DNA of 64,000 bases from Gemmatimonadota bacterium (GCA_021295815.1 JAGWBQ010000002.1:127292-191291); one strand, 5' to 3'; shown: positions 27,002 to 38,492, numbered from the stretch's first letter. Program-made: numbers and translations. Notes: a model not told the origin generated them from the letters alone.

Positions 27002-28248
27002 GCGGCTCCGAAGCTGGCGGCCTCGGCGTCGAGAATCGCCGTCGTCTCTCTTGTGAGAAGGCGCGAGAGTATCAACCGCTGGATCTCGCTCGTGCCTTCG
27101 CCGATCTCGCAGACCTTCGCGTCACGCATGATGCGTTCGACCGGATGGTCGCTCGTGTAACCCGCCGCTCCCAAGGTCTGAATCGCACCGTGCGCCGCCC
27201 GCATCGCGAGTTCGGAACAGAACAGCTTCGCCATCGACGCCTCGCGCTCGAAGGGATGGCCCCGGTCCTTGAGCCAGGCCGCGTGATAGGTCAGATGCCT
27301 GCCGGCCTCTATCTCGGTGGCGAGATCGGCCAACCTGAATCCGACCTGTTGGAAATCGATGATCTTGCGACCGAATTGTTCGCGTCGGGTAGCGTACGCC
27401 GCCGCCACGTCGAGGGCTCCCTGCGCGAGTCCCAATGAGAGCGCGGCGACGGCGATGCGACCTGCAGTCAGCGTATGCAAGGCGTTTCCAAGTCCCGCTC
27501 CTTCCGCTCCGAGTCTGAACTCGGCCGGAACGCGGACGTTGTCGAAGAAGAGCTCACGCGTGTCCGAGGCGCGCCAGCCCATTTTGTCGTCCTTGACTCC
27601 CGGCACCACTCCTGCGGTGCGGGGAAGGGTCGGGTGGGTCCATCCGCTCGCGGACGCCGCGGCCCTCTCGTCGTCGCAGATGTGCTTGCAGACCACGAAA
27701 GTGCTGAGACTGCGGGCTCCTGCCTCGGGATCGGTCACCGCCGTAACCACCATCACCTGGCCCACCCCTGCGTGGGTGATGAATATCTTCGCGCCGGAGA
27801 TGGAGTAGGAGTCGCCCTCTCGCCGCGCCCGGGTCGTCATCGCCGCCACGTCCGATCCCGATCCGGGCTCCGAGAGCCCGAAACCGCCGATCACCTCTCC
27901 CTTCGCCAATGGTGGAACGAACAGGCGCTTCTGATCATCGTCACCAAGGCTCATGATCGGAGAGAGACAGAGCCCCGTGTGGGCAGCCACGGTGATCGAG
28001 TGACTGGCGTCCACTCGGGCCAGCTCCTCGACCACGAGTACGTAGCTTAGGAAGTCGAGCCCCAGACCACCGAGCTCGCGAGGCGCGGTCACGCCCAGGA
28101 GACCCATCTCAGCCATCTCGCGCACGGTTTCCCACGGAAAGCGGGATTTTTCGTCGAGCTCCCGCGCAATGGGGGCTATGCGCGCCTCGGCGAACGAGCG
28201 CACTCGATCCCGTAGTCTTAGGTGACCGTCGTTCAGGTAGCGTCGCAT
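26998..28248 (-). CDS. Acyl-CoA dehydrogenase
   Basis: FAD-dependent enzyme introducing the alpha-beta double bond into an acyl-CoA, 416 residues. Motifs: GGLGLDFLSYVLVVEELARVD, the FAD/substrate block GGFGLSEPGSGSD, ISGAKIFITHAG, DKMGWRASDTRELFFDNVRVP, RREQFGRKIIDFQQVGFRLADLATEI and the C-terminal catalytic-Glu region RDAKVCEIGEGTSEIQRL. The pattern is that of short/branched-chain (isovaleryl- or isobutyryl-like) dehydrogenases. An insertion at ~residues 185-205 (DDERAAASASGWTHPTL) is unusual. It would feed the acyl-CoA carboxylase/hydratase genes on the opposite strand. It follows recQ with 0 bp spacing. Confidence 0.92.
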   Translation of the reverse strand: MRRYLNDGHLRLRDRVRSFAEARIAPIARELDEKSRFPWETVREMAEMGLLGVTAPRELGGLGLDFLSYVLVVEELARVDASHSITVAAHTGLCLSPIMSLGDDDQKRLFVPPLAKGEVIGGFGLSEPGSGSDVAAMTTRARREGDSYSISGAKIFITHAGVGQVMVVTAVTDPEAGARSLSTFVVCKHICDDERAAASASGWTHPTLPRTAGVVPGVKDDKMGWRASDTRELFFDNVRVPAEFRLGAEGAGLGNALHTLTAGRIAVAALSLGLAQGALDVAAAYATRREQFGRKIIDFQQVGFRLADLATEIEAGRHLTYHAAWLKDRGHPFEREASMAKLFCSELAMRAAHGAIQTLGAAGYTSDHPVERIMRDAKVCEIGEGTSEIQRLILSRLLTRETTAILDAEAASFGAA

Positions 28249-29772
28249 TTAGAGTTGAAGTTGTCCTCGGCAACGATCGCACGCCCCGCAACGTCGGGGT
28301 GAGGACTCGCCGAAGTAACGCAGGAGCGCCGCTCGCCGACACCGGCGGCCGCATGCGAATGCGTCGACAGCGGCCAGTTTCTCGATCGCGGCTCTGCGAA
28401 GCGAAGCGGCCCAGGCGAAGTCGGCCCTTGCCGTCACCCCCACCTGAAGCGGATACGACACCTCCGCCGGGCCTATGGTTCCGGCCTCCGGAAGGGGTTG
28501 GAGGGGATGGATGGCTCCGGTGCGTTCCAGAGCGGCAAGGGCGTTCGCGACCGCGCCGGGCGTGGCCACTCCCGCCAGTCGGGCCACTTCTCCGAGCTCC
28601 GTGCTGGAGACGCGGTTGGCGTCGCTCACCGACAGGAGAACGCGATGCACGTGGCGGAGACGACGAAGATCGGGGTGCGTCGATTCCACGAAACTCTCTC
28701 GGAGCCCGCGATCCCGGGCGGAGTAGAGCGCGACGCAAAGGGCCGGCTCGCCGTCCCGTCCCGCCCGTCCGGCTTCCTGATAGTAGGCCTCGAGGGTGGT
28801 GGGCAGGTTGAGATGGACCACGGTTCGCACGTCGGGTTTGTCGATTCCCATGCCGAAGGCGTTCGTCGCGCACACGATCCGGCACTCGTCCCCGAGGAAG
28901 ACCTCGAGAGTTCGGGAACGCTCGCTTCCGCTCATTCCGGCGTGGTAGGTCTCAACCCGATGACCGAGCCGCCTGAGCCCTTTGTCCGCTTCCTCCACGA
29001 TCCTCCGGGTGGCCCCGTAGACGATGCAACTGCCCGCACGAGACCCGAGGAGGGAGTGAACGATCCCGATCCTGTCCTCACCGCGACCGAGCTTCCTTAT
29101 CTGCCAGCTCAGATTGGAGCGGTCGAAGGATCTGACCACCTTGCGCGGATCCACGAGCCCGAGGTTGGAGGCGATGTCCCGCTGGACATCGGGGGTGGCG
29201 GTGGCGGTGAGCGCGAGCAGGGGAGCGCGGGTACGGCTGCGGATGCGCCCGATCATCCGGTAGGAAGGTCTGAAGTCGTGCCCCCACTCCGAGATGCAGT
29301 GCGCCTCGTCGACGACTATGAGGCGTATGTCCGCGCTGCTCAGAAGCTGGGAGAAGGCCTCGCTCCCGAGACGCTCGGGAGCTACGAAAAGGAGGTCGAG
29401 CCCATCCTGCTCGGCGAGCTCCAAGGTCTCTGTGCGCAGCTTCGCGGGCTGGTTCGAGCTCATGTGGCGAGCGCGCATGCCCAGCTCGAGGGCGCGTCTC
29501 ACCTGGTCCTCCATGAGCGAGATGATGGGAGTGACGACGATGGAGAGTCCGCGCAACGCGATCGCGGGCACCTGGTAGCAGAGGCTTTTTCCGCCCCCGG
29601 TGGGGAGGATGCCGAGGGCGTCCCGTCCGGCGATCACCGCCCGCACGATCTCCTCCTGCCCGGGGCGAAAGGAGCGGTAGCCGAAGCGTTCCCGGAGTAT
29701 TTTGATCGGGTCGTCAGTCACGCCGGCAAGATCGCGACCGATCCCGAAAATCGGAATGTCGGATTGGGACAC
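28249..29772 (-). CDS. recQ: ATP-dependent DNA helicase RecQ
   Basis: 3'-5' superfamily 2 helicase of 507 residues used in recombination and fork repair. Motif 0 FGYRSFRPGQEEIV, Walker A LPTGGGKSLCYQVPA, DEAH in VVDEAHCISEWGHDFRPSY, TATATP, ATNAFGMGIDKPDVR and the motif VI block QEAGRAGRDGE are present. The zinc-binding subdomain is at the very C-terminus (CGRRCRRAALLRYFGE...RRCGACDRC). The winged-helix region is placed before the Cys cluster or is divergent, and there is no HRDC domain, so the protein is a short RecQ. It is the first gene of the recQ-acd-rng run. Confidence 0.93.
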   Translation of the reverse strand: MSQSDIPIFGIGRDLAGVTDDPIKILRERFGYRSFRPGQEEIVRAVIAGRDALGILPTGGGKSLCYQVPAIALRGLSIVVTPIISLMEDQVRRALELGMRARHMSSNQPAKLRTETLELAEQDGLDLLFVAPERLGSEAFSQLLSSADIRLIVVDEAHCISEWGHDFRPSYRMIGRIRSRTRAPLLALTATATPDVQRDIASNLGLVDPRKVVRSFDRSNLSWQIRKLGRGEDRIGIVHSLLGSRAGSCIVYGATRRIVEEADKGLRRLGHRVETYHAGMSGSERSRTLEVFLGDECRIVCATNAFGMGIDKPDVRTVVHLNLPTTLEAYYQEAGRAGRDGEPALCVALYSARDRGLRESFVESTHPDLRRLRHVHRVLLSVSDANRVSSTELGEVARLAGVATPGAVANALAALERTGAIHPLQPLPEAGTIGPAEVSYPLQVGVTARADFAWAASLRRAAIEKLAAVDAFACGRRCRRAALLRYFGESSPRRCGACDRCRGQLQL

Positions 29773-29800
29773 GGCGCGAAGTGCGTCCGAAGCGGCCGCG

Positions 29801-30082
29801 CTAACGCTGCGCGAACCACTCTCCCGTGAGCAGATCCCTGTAGATGACGAACTGCCCGCCCTCGTTCAGGACGACTTCGAAGTACCTCCTGGAGATGGGG
29901 TCGCGCCACCATTCGTCGTCGATGCGCCAGCTCTCCCGAACTGCGGCGACCTTACGGGCGGGCCTGCCCGGAAAGCGCACGAAGGCGGGCAGATCGTCAG
30001 AGCCGAGGCGCACGTGGAGCGGGCGCGGTCGGTGGAGAGGACGTAGCCGATTCCCGTGCTCGGGAGTGCGAGGAGAAGACAT
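29801..30082 (-). CDS. Small ImuB-associated protein (DUF6504-like)
   Basis: A 93-residue protein starting at ATG 30082, 16 bp after imuB and in the same orientation. After a basic N-terminal stretch it reads RESWRIDDEWWRDPISRRYF and then EVVLNEGGQFVIYRDLLTGEWFAQR. Small proteins with this WRIDDEWWRxPISRxYFEV signature are common next to imuB or dnaE2 in actinobacteria and others (DUF6504, name from memory) and have no defined function. The tight linkage implies a role in the mutasome or its regulation. Confidence 0.75.
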   Translation of the reverse strand: MSSPRTPEHGNRLRPLHRPRPLHVRLGSDDLPAFVRFPGRPARKVAAVRESWRIDDEWWRDPISRRYFEVVLNEGGQFVIYRDLLTGEWFAQR

Positions 30083-30098
30083 GGCGACTCCTTCCTCC

Positions 30099-31487
30099 CT
30101 AGAAGCCCGTTGAGAAACTCGCGCGAGCATCGAGAGCGGCGGCGCTCGGATCCTCTTCGCCGAACGAACTCGAATCGAAGCTCATCAGGGCGTAACGCCG
30201 TTCCGGCAACCGCGACCAGGGCTCCACCTCGACCACTCGATAGAGCGGGGGATGGCCCAGACGCAGACGAAGCTCGCGAGCGGCGTCCCGCAGAGCCTCG
30301 GGAGTCTCTCCTCGGTCCAGAGCGTAGCCTGCGGCACCCTTGCCTCCTTTCGTGGGAGCGAAGAGCTCGGATTGCAGGCTGGAGGCGCCGAAGGCGGTGA
30401 ACTCGAGCGCGAGCGATTCCACGGCTCTCGGCGGCGGCGAGAGCTCCAGCTTGTCCCGCAACGGCGACGCGAGTCGGGAAACCTTGGCCGCAGGCTCGCG
30501 CAACGTAGCTCTCGCCATCCACGATCCGCCCCCTTCCAGACGGGCGCGCAGACGCAACTCGACAACGCCCCGTCCGCGCCGCTCCCGCCGCGCAAGGGCG
30601 AGCTCGATCAGGCGATCTATCGCCATGTGCAGAGTGCTCTCCACGCCTGCCGGATCTGGGAAATCGAGTACGACCCGTATGGGGCGCGGCCGATGGAGTG
30701 GGCGCACGGGATCGATGCGCCTTCCGGTAGCCCACCCCAGCGCCTGCGCGCCATCGGACCCGAACTGCGACGTCAACGCGGCTGCCGGAAATCTGCGCAG
30801 GGCCCCGAGAGTGGCAACCCCTAGTCGCTCCAGGCGCGCGATCATGCGCTCGTCCAGAGGAAGCGCCCTGACCGACCTCGGTGCCAGAAAGCTCGCGAGC
30901 CTGCCCGAGGGGACGATCAGGCGGTCACCGGGACGGGCGGACACGGCCGCGACCCAGGCGCCGAACTTGCCCTCCGCCATCCCGGCTCGCACGGAAGCCA
31001 CCAACCTTGCGGGCAGCACGTCGTGAAGGGCGTTCACCGCACGACTCACCTGGCGGGCGGGAGATCCGAAGAGCCGCTCCAGGCCGTCCATTCCCAAGAA
31101 AACCCGCCCGAGACCGGCAGGCTCGACAACCGGAGTCACGCCCGTGAGGGCCTCGAAGACGGCCTCGCCGGCCGCCTCGTAGTGAGCGGGATCCGGCTCG
31201 AGCAGGGTAAGGCCCGGGCAGAGGGCGACCGCCCGGGAAACGAGCTGGCCCGGCTCCACCCCGGAGTCCCGTGCCCTGCCCGACACCTGCCAGACGCTCC
31301 TCCTCCGCTCCGACCCCGGGGCGAGGAGGGCGACCGAAGTGTCGTCAAGCTCCGGCGTGCGCACGAGCTCGAGTCTGAGCTCGAAAGTCGGAAGCCAGAG
31401 GCAGAGGGCGCGACAGCCGCCGAAACCGGACGGACGGACCGCGCCTTCGGCTCTCCGCGAAATCGGGCTCGTGACTGTGGATCCCAT
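30099..31487 (-). CDS. imuB: ImuB, catalytically inactive Y-family polymerase
   Basis: Adaptor of the ImuA-ImuB-DnaE2 mutasome that tethers DnaE2 to the sliding clamp. The 462-residue protein keeps the Y-family palm/finger and little-finger layout ([31 protein letters not shown], two helix-hairpin-helix segments around 205-250), but the catalytic acidic residues are absent: W31-L32-P33 stands where D-x-D would be, and GRVFLGM replaces the S-x-DE motif. A clamp-binding QxxLF motif is visible as QSELF at residues 372-376. No SOS/LexA consensus was recognised upstream, and no imuA lies beside it. Confidence 0.88.
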   Translation of the reverse strand: MGSTVTSPISRRAEGAVRPSGFGGCRALCLWLPTFELRLELVRTPELDDTSVALLAPGSERRRSVWQVSGRARDSGVEPGQLVSRAVALCPGLTLLEPDPAHYEAAGEAVFEALTGVTPVVEPAGLGRVFLGMDGLERLFGSPARQVSRAVNALHDVLPARLVASVRAGMAEGKFGAWVAAVSARPGDRLIVPSGRLASFLAPRSVRALPLDERMIARLERLGVATLGALRRFPAAALTSQFGSDGAQALGWATGRRIDPVRPLHRPRPIRVVLDFPDPAGVESTLHMAIDRLIELALARRERRGRGVVELRLRARLEGGGSWMARATLREPAAKVSRLASPLRDKLELSPPPRAVESLALEFTAFGASSLQSELFAPTKGGKGAAGYALDRGETPEALRDAARELRLRLGHPPLYRVVEVEPWSRLPERRYALMSFDSSSFGEEDPSAAALDARASFSTGF

Positions 31488-31871
31488 GGCGAGAAGTGAA
31501 AACCGAATCTATTCCGAATACCGTAATATACACCTATCGTCTCGAAGCGCGGGGAGGGCGAGATGGGCGAGGAGGGACGAGAGGGCGAGATGGACGGACG
31601 CTCCGGTCGTGGCGCGGTTCGCCGGCGTTCGATAACTTCCTTGCCTGGCAGCCCGCAGGCGAAATTCGCGCGAACGCCGAGAGCGGCGTAGCAGCCGCTT
31701 GCGGCGCGAGGAGGGACGAGCAGCGCCGCTATTCGCCCGAAGAGCGACACCAGGCGAAGCGTCCAGCGCGGATGCGGCGCCCGCGCTGCCGTGGGAGGCT
31801 TTGTCCACGGACTGCCGGAACCGACCTCCGCCGTCCGCTCCCGATCCACCTACCCGCATCCACCCGCCACC
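31488..31871. other. Divergent gap between imuB and ybdK with purine-rich direct repeats
   Basis: No gene is supportable in these 384 bases. Two direct repeats are present: GAGGGCGAGATGG at 31554-31566 and 31581-31593, and GCGAGGAGGGACGAG at 31567-31581 and 31706-31720. An AT-rich block (TATTCCGAATACCGTAATATACACC region, 31510-31535) is the likely promoter area for imuB on the minus strand. Confidence 0.55.
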
Positions 31872-32972
31872 ATGAAAGAGCCTTCGCTTACGCTGGGCGT
31901 AGAAGAAGAGTACCAGGTCGTCCATCCCGAAACCGGCGAGCTGACCTCGTTCATTCATCGCCTCCTCGACGAGGATGCGCTTCCGCCCGAGATCAAGCCC
32001 GAGCTCCACCGCTCGGTGCTGGAGGTGGGCACCGAGGTCTGCGAGACGCCTGCCGACGTCCGCACCGAACTCACGCGGCTGCGGAACGCCGTGCAGAAAA
32101 TCGTATCCGAGGACGGCCTGGAGATGGTCGCCGCCGGCACTCATCCGTTCTCGTCCTGGCAGCAGCAGGAGATCACGCCGCTCGACCGCTACATAGGCAT
32201 CGAGCAGGATCTTCAGGATCTTGCGCGCCAGAATCTCATCTTCGGGATGCACGTGCATGTCGGCATCGACGACCCGGAATTCCTCATGGACGCGATGAAG
32301 GTCTCACGGTACTTCATCCCGCACGTGCTCGCGCTCTCCACGAGTTCCCCCTTCTGGATGGGGCGCAGGACGGGTCTCAAGTCGTACCGCAGCGTTCAGT
32401 GGCGCAACTTTCCGCGCACCGGCATTCCGCCCACGCTCGATTCCTTCAATCAGTACCAGAGGATCGTCGAGGTTCTGGTCAACGCGAACTCAATCCCCGA
32501 CGCGTCGAAGATCTGGTGGGACGTGCGTCCCCATCACATCTTTCCCACCATCGAATTCCGCTTCTGCGACATCTGCACGCGCCTGGAGGAGGCGGTGTGC
32601 ATCGCGGCGATCTGTCAGGCGATCGTAGCCAAGCTCTGGCGCATGCGTCGCGACAACATGTCGTTCCGCGTCTACCCTGTCTCACTTATCGAAGAGAACA
32701 AGTGGCGAGCGGCGCGCTACGGCATCAGCGGCAATCTCCTCGACCTGGGGCAGGAACGCGAACGTACGGCGCGGGAGCTCATCCGGGAGCTCGTGGAGTG
32801 GTTCCTGGACGATGTGCTCGACGACCTCGGCACCCGCAAGGAGGTCGAATACGCCTTCCGCATTCTCGAGGAGGGCACGAGCGCCGACCGACAGCTCCGT
32901 GTCCTGGACGAGACCGGAAGCATGAGAGAGGTAGTGCATCATCTCGCGGCGGAAACGGTAGAAGGGCTTTAG
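31872..32972 (+). CDS. Carboxylate-amine ligase, YbdK/GCS2 family
   Basis: Glutamate-cysteine ligase type 2-like enzyme of 366 residues, which joins a carboxylate to an amine using ATP. Start at ATG 31872 gives the typical [21 protein letters not shown]-terminus; the ATP-grasp-like core shows [46 protein letters not shown], and the C-terminal [18 protein letters not shown]. YbdK has weak gamma-glutamylcysteine ligase activity in E. coli, and its natural substrate is not settled. The gene precedes icd by 134 bp. Confidence 0.92.
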   Translation: MKEPSLTLGVEEEYQVVHPETGELTSFIHRLLDEDALPPEIKPELHRSVLEVGTEVCETPADVRTELTRLRNAVQKIVSEDGLEMVAAGTHPFSSWQQQEITPLDRYIGIEQDLQDLARQNLIFGMHVHVGIDDPEFLMDAMKVSRYFIPHVLALSTSSPFWMGRRTGLKSYRSVQWRNFPRTGIPPTLDSFNQYQRIVEVLVNANSIPDASKIWWDVRPHHIFPTIEFRFCDICTRLEEAVCIAAICQAIVAKLWRMRRDNMSFRVYPVSLIEENKWRAARYGISGNLLDLGQERERTARELIRELVEWFLDDVLDDLGTRKEVEYAFRILEEGTSADRQLRVLDETGSMREVVHHLAAETVEGL

Positions 32973-33042
32973 AGGCCTGCGGACAACCTCTCACGGACTG
33001 TCGGCGGCCGCTCTTCGGCGGCGCTTCACGCATATTCCTTTC

Positions 33043-33050
33043 TATCTTTC
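33043..33050 (+). promoter_or_regulatory. Candidate -7-type element (TATCTTTC) before icd
   Basis: The octamer lies 56 bp upstream of the icd TTG start in the short gap after ybdK, which suggests a separate icd promoter. Same octamer as before rho, meaB and the gene at 12798. Confidence 0.3.
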
Positions 33051-33106
33051 CGGGTGCCTTTCGCCCCCCGAACCTCGGCTTGCCCGCCACCCGAGAAAAT
33101 CTGCCA

Positions 33107-34338
<1,232 letters not shown>

Positions 34339-34342
<4 letters not shown>

Positions 34343-35877
34343 CGAGAAAGCTGAAGATCACCTGCGTCGGTGCCGACCTCGTCCGTCCGGTCCCCCTGCT
34401 CGCTCTGGGAGTCGGCCGCAAGCGGGCGTCGGCGGGCCCGGGAAGCGCCCTCGCCAAGCTCGACTCCCGCTTCGGCGGACGGATCGGCGCGGTCATGGGG
34501 CGGGATTTCCGCGGCGGCGCCAAGGACGAGCTGCTGCTCTATTCTTCCCGGACCGGTGAGGACGGGGACCCAGGCCCGGAACGCGTCCTGCTCCTCGGAA
34601 CCGGTGAGCCGGAGAACGGCGCGTCCTCCGGAATGGACTCCGCATGCGCGCGGATGGACAGTATGCGCGGGGTGGCCGCCAGAGCTCTCCGGCGCGCCGA
34701 CCGCCTGGGTCTGCCTGCGTTCGCGCTCGGCTGGGTTGAAGACGCCGCAGACGATCACGGGTCCGAATCCCAGGCGGCCGCCGAGGGAGCCGTACTCGCG
34801 AGCTGGAGTTTCCGCGAGCTCAGATCCGACAGGGAGGACGGCGAAGATCGAGGGACGGTGGCCTCGCTCGAGCTGGCGGGAGGCGACGAGAAAGCCGCTC
34901 GTATCGGCGGTGTGCTGGGCGAAGCCGCCAACTTCGCTCGCACTTTGCAGGCACGACCGGGCAACCTGGCGACTCCCTCGGCCCTCGCCCGCTCAGCCGA
35001 GAAGATGGCGGCAGCGGTCGGGCTCGGATGCGTCGTGTTCGACGAGAAACGGATGGCCGCCGAAGGCATGGAGGCGATTCTGGCGGTTTCCAAGGGCTCG
35101 GCGGAGGAGGCTCGGCTGATAGTCCTGGAGCACCTCGGAGGAGAGCCGGACGACGCGCCTCTGGCTCTGGTAGGGAAGGGACTCTCGTTCGACGCCGGCG
35201 GCATCTCGCTCAAGCCGCCGCTCCGAATGGAGGAGATGAAGTACGACATGTCGGGCGGTGCGGCGGTGATCGCGGCGATGAAGGCCATCGCCGAACTCGA
35301 TCTCCCCGTGAACGTCCTCGGCGTGGTCCCGTCGAGTGAGAACCTGCCTTCCGGAACCGCCGTGAAGCCCGGTGACGTGATCGGCACCCGGGCAGGCAAG
35401 AGCGTCGAGGTCGTAAACACCGACGCCGAAGGGCGCCTCGTTCTTGCCGACGCGCTCGACTGGGTCTCGGACAGGAACCCCCGGGCCATCGTGGATTGCG
35501 CGACTCTGACCGGCGCGGCGGTCGTGGCCCTGGGGCGTCACGCATCGGCGGTACTGGGCACCGACGACGAGCTCGCCGCCCAGGTCGTCGCCGCAGGCGA
35601 ACGCTCCGGAGAACGCTGCTGGCGACTTCCGCTCTGGCCCGCCTACCGAGATCAGCTCAGGAGCGAGTGCGCCGATCTGGCGAACGTGGGCGGACGTGCG
35701 GCCGGGACGATAACGGCCGCCGCCTTCCTCAGGGAATTCGTGGACGACACGCCCTGGACTCACATCGACATAGCGGGCACCGCCTACGGAAAGGCCCTTA
35801 AGCCTTACCAGAGCAAGGGACCCCACGGACTTCCCACGCGCCTCCTGGTCGAATGGGCGCTCGCCAGAACCCGATGA
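34339..35877 (+). CDS. pepA: Leucyl aminopeptidase (M17 family, PepA)
   Basis: Two-metal cytosolic exopeptidase of 512 residues. The C-terminal catalytic domain has the signature [29 protein letters not shown] and the metal-binding [15 protein letters not shown], then [16 protein letters not shown]. The N-terminal macro-like domain is variable, with an acidic insertion. In the M17 family the enzyme forms a hexamer and releases N-terminal Leu and other residues. GTG 34339 overlaps the icd stop by 4 bp; its stop overlaps the next ATG (ATGA), so icd-pepA and the outer-membrane gene are coupled. Confidence 0.94.
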
Positions 35878-37802
35878 GACGGTGGCCGCCGCGTTTCGTC
35901 TGCGGACTATACGCAGTCGCCCTCCTCGGCTCGACTCCGGTTCGGCCGGCTTCCGCGCTGGGACAGGATCCGCCGCCTCCCGACTCTCTCGCACCGCCCG
36001 ACTCCGTCGTCTCCGATTCCGCGCTGGCAGTGCTCGACTCTGCGGAAGCGCCGCCCGACACCGCGACGGCGGTCGATTCGCTCATCGCCTTCGACCTCCC
36101 CGAGTTCACCGGTGGCGCCCGCGCCGACCAGACCGGATGGAGCTTCGAATGGGACCACGACGAGATCATGGCTTCGGCGGCGGTCTCGCTCGGAGAGCTC
36201 CTTTCCGAGGTGCCGGGCATCCTCGTGCTGCTGGGCGGAGACTACGGCGCCCCGGTGGGCGCAAGCACGTACGGGGTCGGTGGGGGAGGCATGCGGATTT
36301 TCAGGGACGGCTTCGAACTCTATCCCTTCGCCGGCGGCGTTCCCGACCTGTCGCGCATCGGTCTGGGGGGAATCGAACGCATTCGCGTCACCCGCAACCT
36401 CGGCGGGATGACGGTCGAGCTCTTCTCGCTCACTCACAACGACGGACGCACCTTCTCGCTCATCGAGGTGGGAACGGGAGAGAGCGACACCAATCTCTTC
36501 AGAGGTGCGCTCGCGGCTCCACGGTCCCTCGGCGGAAGTCTCGGAATCTCCCTCGAGCGGATCGACACCAAAGGTTCGGGCGGAAATGAGCCCGGCAACT
36601 TCGCGGGCACCTGGTTCCGCTATCAGTGGCATCGCGGCGACCGTCTGGGCGTTGCGCTCGATTACCGAAGCATGCGCTCCGAGACCGATCTGGAACCGTC
36701 TCCCTCGGCTCTGAGCAGAACCGACTGGGTCGTGCGCGCCCGGGGAAGGAGCGGTGGCCTTACCGGAGAGATGTTCTTCGGCACCTCGTCCCACGGGCTT
36801 CCCGAAGCGAGCGACACCTCGGGCGTGGGACCCGGCGTCCGATACGAAGGCGGGAATCGGAGACAATTCGGCGGGCGAGCGGAGTACGCCGGATCGGGGG
36901 CATGGGCCCTGGGCGAGGCTCGGTATTTCCCGGGATCTAGGCTGCCCGCGCTTCGGATCGACGGCTCCGTCGGTTACTCCCGCGACTCATGGGGAGGCGT
37001 GGAAGGGCGCTACGAGCGCTCGACCTGGGAGGATGACGGTCTCCAGGCGCGGAGCGTTCGCGCATGGACCGCGCCGCTCGCCGGCGTCATTTCGCTCTTC
37101 GCCTCCATCGAGGACGGCGACTACGGGACGCGGAGAAGCGTGGTGAGCGAACTCGTCTCGCCGGGCGACCCGCTTGCCGAAGAGGACTCCCTGCCCGCCG
37201 CCGAGTCCCTTTTCGGGGTCGCGGCGCGCTCGGGTCGCCGAATCGGCGCCGCCCTGCAATGGCGCGGCGCACTGGCTTCGGGCGCGGCGATCTCCGCCTC
37301 GGCGGACACGATCTTCCCGCTCGCGCTGGCCCCTGAAACCGAGGCCGAGGCGGTCCCGGGGCTGGCCGAACGCCAAGGGCTCGAATTCCGAGGCCGGATA
37401 CCCGTCCCCTGGATCGACGGTCTCTCCATGGAGGGTCACTATATGAGCTGGGACGCGCACGCTCCCTACCTTCCGCGCACGAGTTACGGCGGAGCCCTGG
37501 TCTTCCACCGAACCTACCTCGAGAGCGGCAACTTCGAATGGTGGTGGAGAGCGGGGCTGCGCGGCCACTCGGAGCTGACCTTGCCGACCCTCGCGTCCGC
37601 CGACGCCAACGGGGCCCGCGCCTTCGTCTCGACGCCTGTCTTCCGGTACTGGTACGCTCGCACCCAGGCGCGCATCCTTACCGTGCGTATCTTCGTGCGC
37701 TGGGACAATCTGACCGGAAACCCCGAGCTTCAGTACTTCCCCGACCGCGTTCTCCCCGCGTGGCGAACGATCTTCGGTATCCGCTGGACGATGTTCAACT
37801 GA
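35874..37802 (+). CDS. Outer-membrane beta-barrel protein with TonB-receptor-like plug
   Basis: The 642-residue protein starts at ATG 35874 with a signal peptide (FVCGLYAVALLGSTPVRPASA), then a Pro/Ser/Asp-rich linker (~35-75). A plug-like domain follows (VSLGELLSEVPGILVLLGGDYGAPVGAST, MRIFRDGFELYPFAGG, LGGIERIRVTRNLGGM), and the remainder consists of amphipathic strands ending in RTIFGIRWTMFN, with a terminal aromatic as in barrel proteins. The plug is complete enough to suggest TonB-dependent-receptor ancestry, but 642 residues is short for a 22-strand receptor and no TonB box is evident. Ligand unknown. Coupled to pepA and gmk. Confidence 0.78.
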   Translation: MRRWPPRFVCGLYAVALLGSTPVRPASALGQDPPPPDSLAPPDSVVSDSALAVLDSAEAPPDTATAVDSLIAFDLPEFTGGARADQTGWSFEWDHDEIMASAAVSLGELLSEVPGILVLLGGDYGAPVGASTYGVGGGGMRIFRDGFELYPFAGGVPDLSRIGLGGIERIRVTRNLGGMTVELFSLTHNDGRTFSLIEVGTGESDTNLFRGALAAPRSLGGSLGISLERIDTKGSGGNEPGNFAGTWFRYQWHRGDRLGVALDYRSMRSETDLEPSPSALSRTDWVVRARGRSGGLTGEMFFGTSSHGLPEASDTSGVGPGVRYEGGNRRQFGGRAEYAGSGAWALGEARYFPGSRLPALRIDGSVGYSRDSWGGVEGRYERSTWEDDGLQARSVRAWTAPLAGVISLFASIEDGDYGTRRSVVSELVSPGDPLAEEDSLPAAESLFGVAARSGRRIGAALQWRGALASGAAISASADTIFPLALAPETEAEAVPGLAERQGLEFRGRIPVPWIDGLSMEGHYMSWDAHAPYLPRTSYGGALVFHRTYLESGNFEWWWRAGLRGHSELTLPTLASADANGARAFVSTPVFRYWYARTQARILTVRIFVRWDNLTGNPELQYFPDRVLPAWRTIFGIRWTMFN

Positions 37803-38437
37803 TGAGGTCCGTTCTCGTGCTCTCGGCTCCAAGCGGGTGCGGGAAGACCACTTTGGCCAAGGCGCTGGTGGCGAGGTCCGACCGATTCGTGTTTTCGGTG
37901 TCGGCGACCACGCGAAAACCCCGGCCCGATGAACGCGACGGCGTCGACTACCACTTTCGCGACAAAGCCTCGTTCCTGCGCATGGTCGAGAACGGCGAGC
38001 TCCTGGAGTGGGTCGAGGTGCACGGCAATCTCTACGGCACCCCGCGCGCCGGCGTGCTCGACCCGAGTCGTCCGGGGCTCTGCACGGTGCTCGACATCGA
38101 CGTGCAGGGGGCGCTGCTGCTCAAGGCCACCACCGTCGATCCGCTGCTCGTCTTCATCCTGCCGCCGTCGCTCGAAAGCGTGCAGAAGCGTCTCGCCCTC
38201 CGCGGGAGCGAGCAGGATGACGAGAGAAAAAGGAGGTTGAGAGCCGCCCTCGACGAACTCGAGCGGGTGCGCCGCTTCGACGTGGTCGTGGTCAATGACG
38301 CGCTGGAGGAGTGCGTGGACGAGCTCATGTCCGTGGCCGAGGGGCGGGGAACGGGCATTGGAGCTGAGGAAGCCGCCCGCAGGGTGAGCGCACTGCGGCG
38401 CGAGATCGAGACCATGAAGAAGTGGGACCCGGAGTAG
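37802..38437 (+). CDS. gmk: Guanylate kinase
   Basis: Phosphorylates GMP to GDP. The 211-residue protein has the P-loop LSAPSGCGKTTLAK at the N-terminus, the GMP-binding VSATTRKPRPDERDGVDYHF, FLRMVENGELLEWVEVHGNLYGTP and the lid with RLALRGSEQDDERKRRL. The ATG overlaps the upstream stop by one base (TGATG). In many bacteria gmk precedes rpoZ, as here, linking nucleotide supply with transcription and (p)ppGpp response. Confidence 0.96.
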   Translation: MRSVLVLSAPSGCGKTTLAKALVARSDRFVFSVSATTRKPRPDERDGVDYHFRDKASFLRMVENGELLEWVEVHGNLYGTPRAGVLDPSRPGLCTVLDIDVQGALLLKATTVDPLLVFILPPSLESVQKRLALRGSEQDDERKRRLRAALDELERVRRFDVVVVNDALEECVDELMSVAEGRGTGIGAEEAARRVSALRREIETMKKWDPE

Positions 38438-38492
38438 GGAGGGACTCAACCGGGGAGCGCCGGAGAACCTGCACCAAACCGTCCCCCGAGTG

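Noticed and set aside
31496-33106. Long in-frame extension upstream of icd (a 948-codon frame)
   Set aside because: It runs through the ybdK gene in another frame; only the part from TTG 33107 matches isocitrate dehydrogenase.
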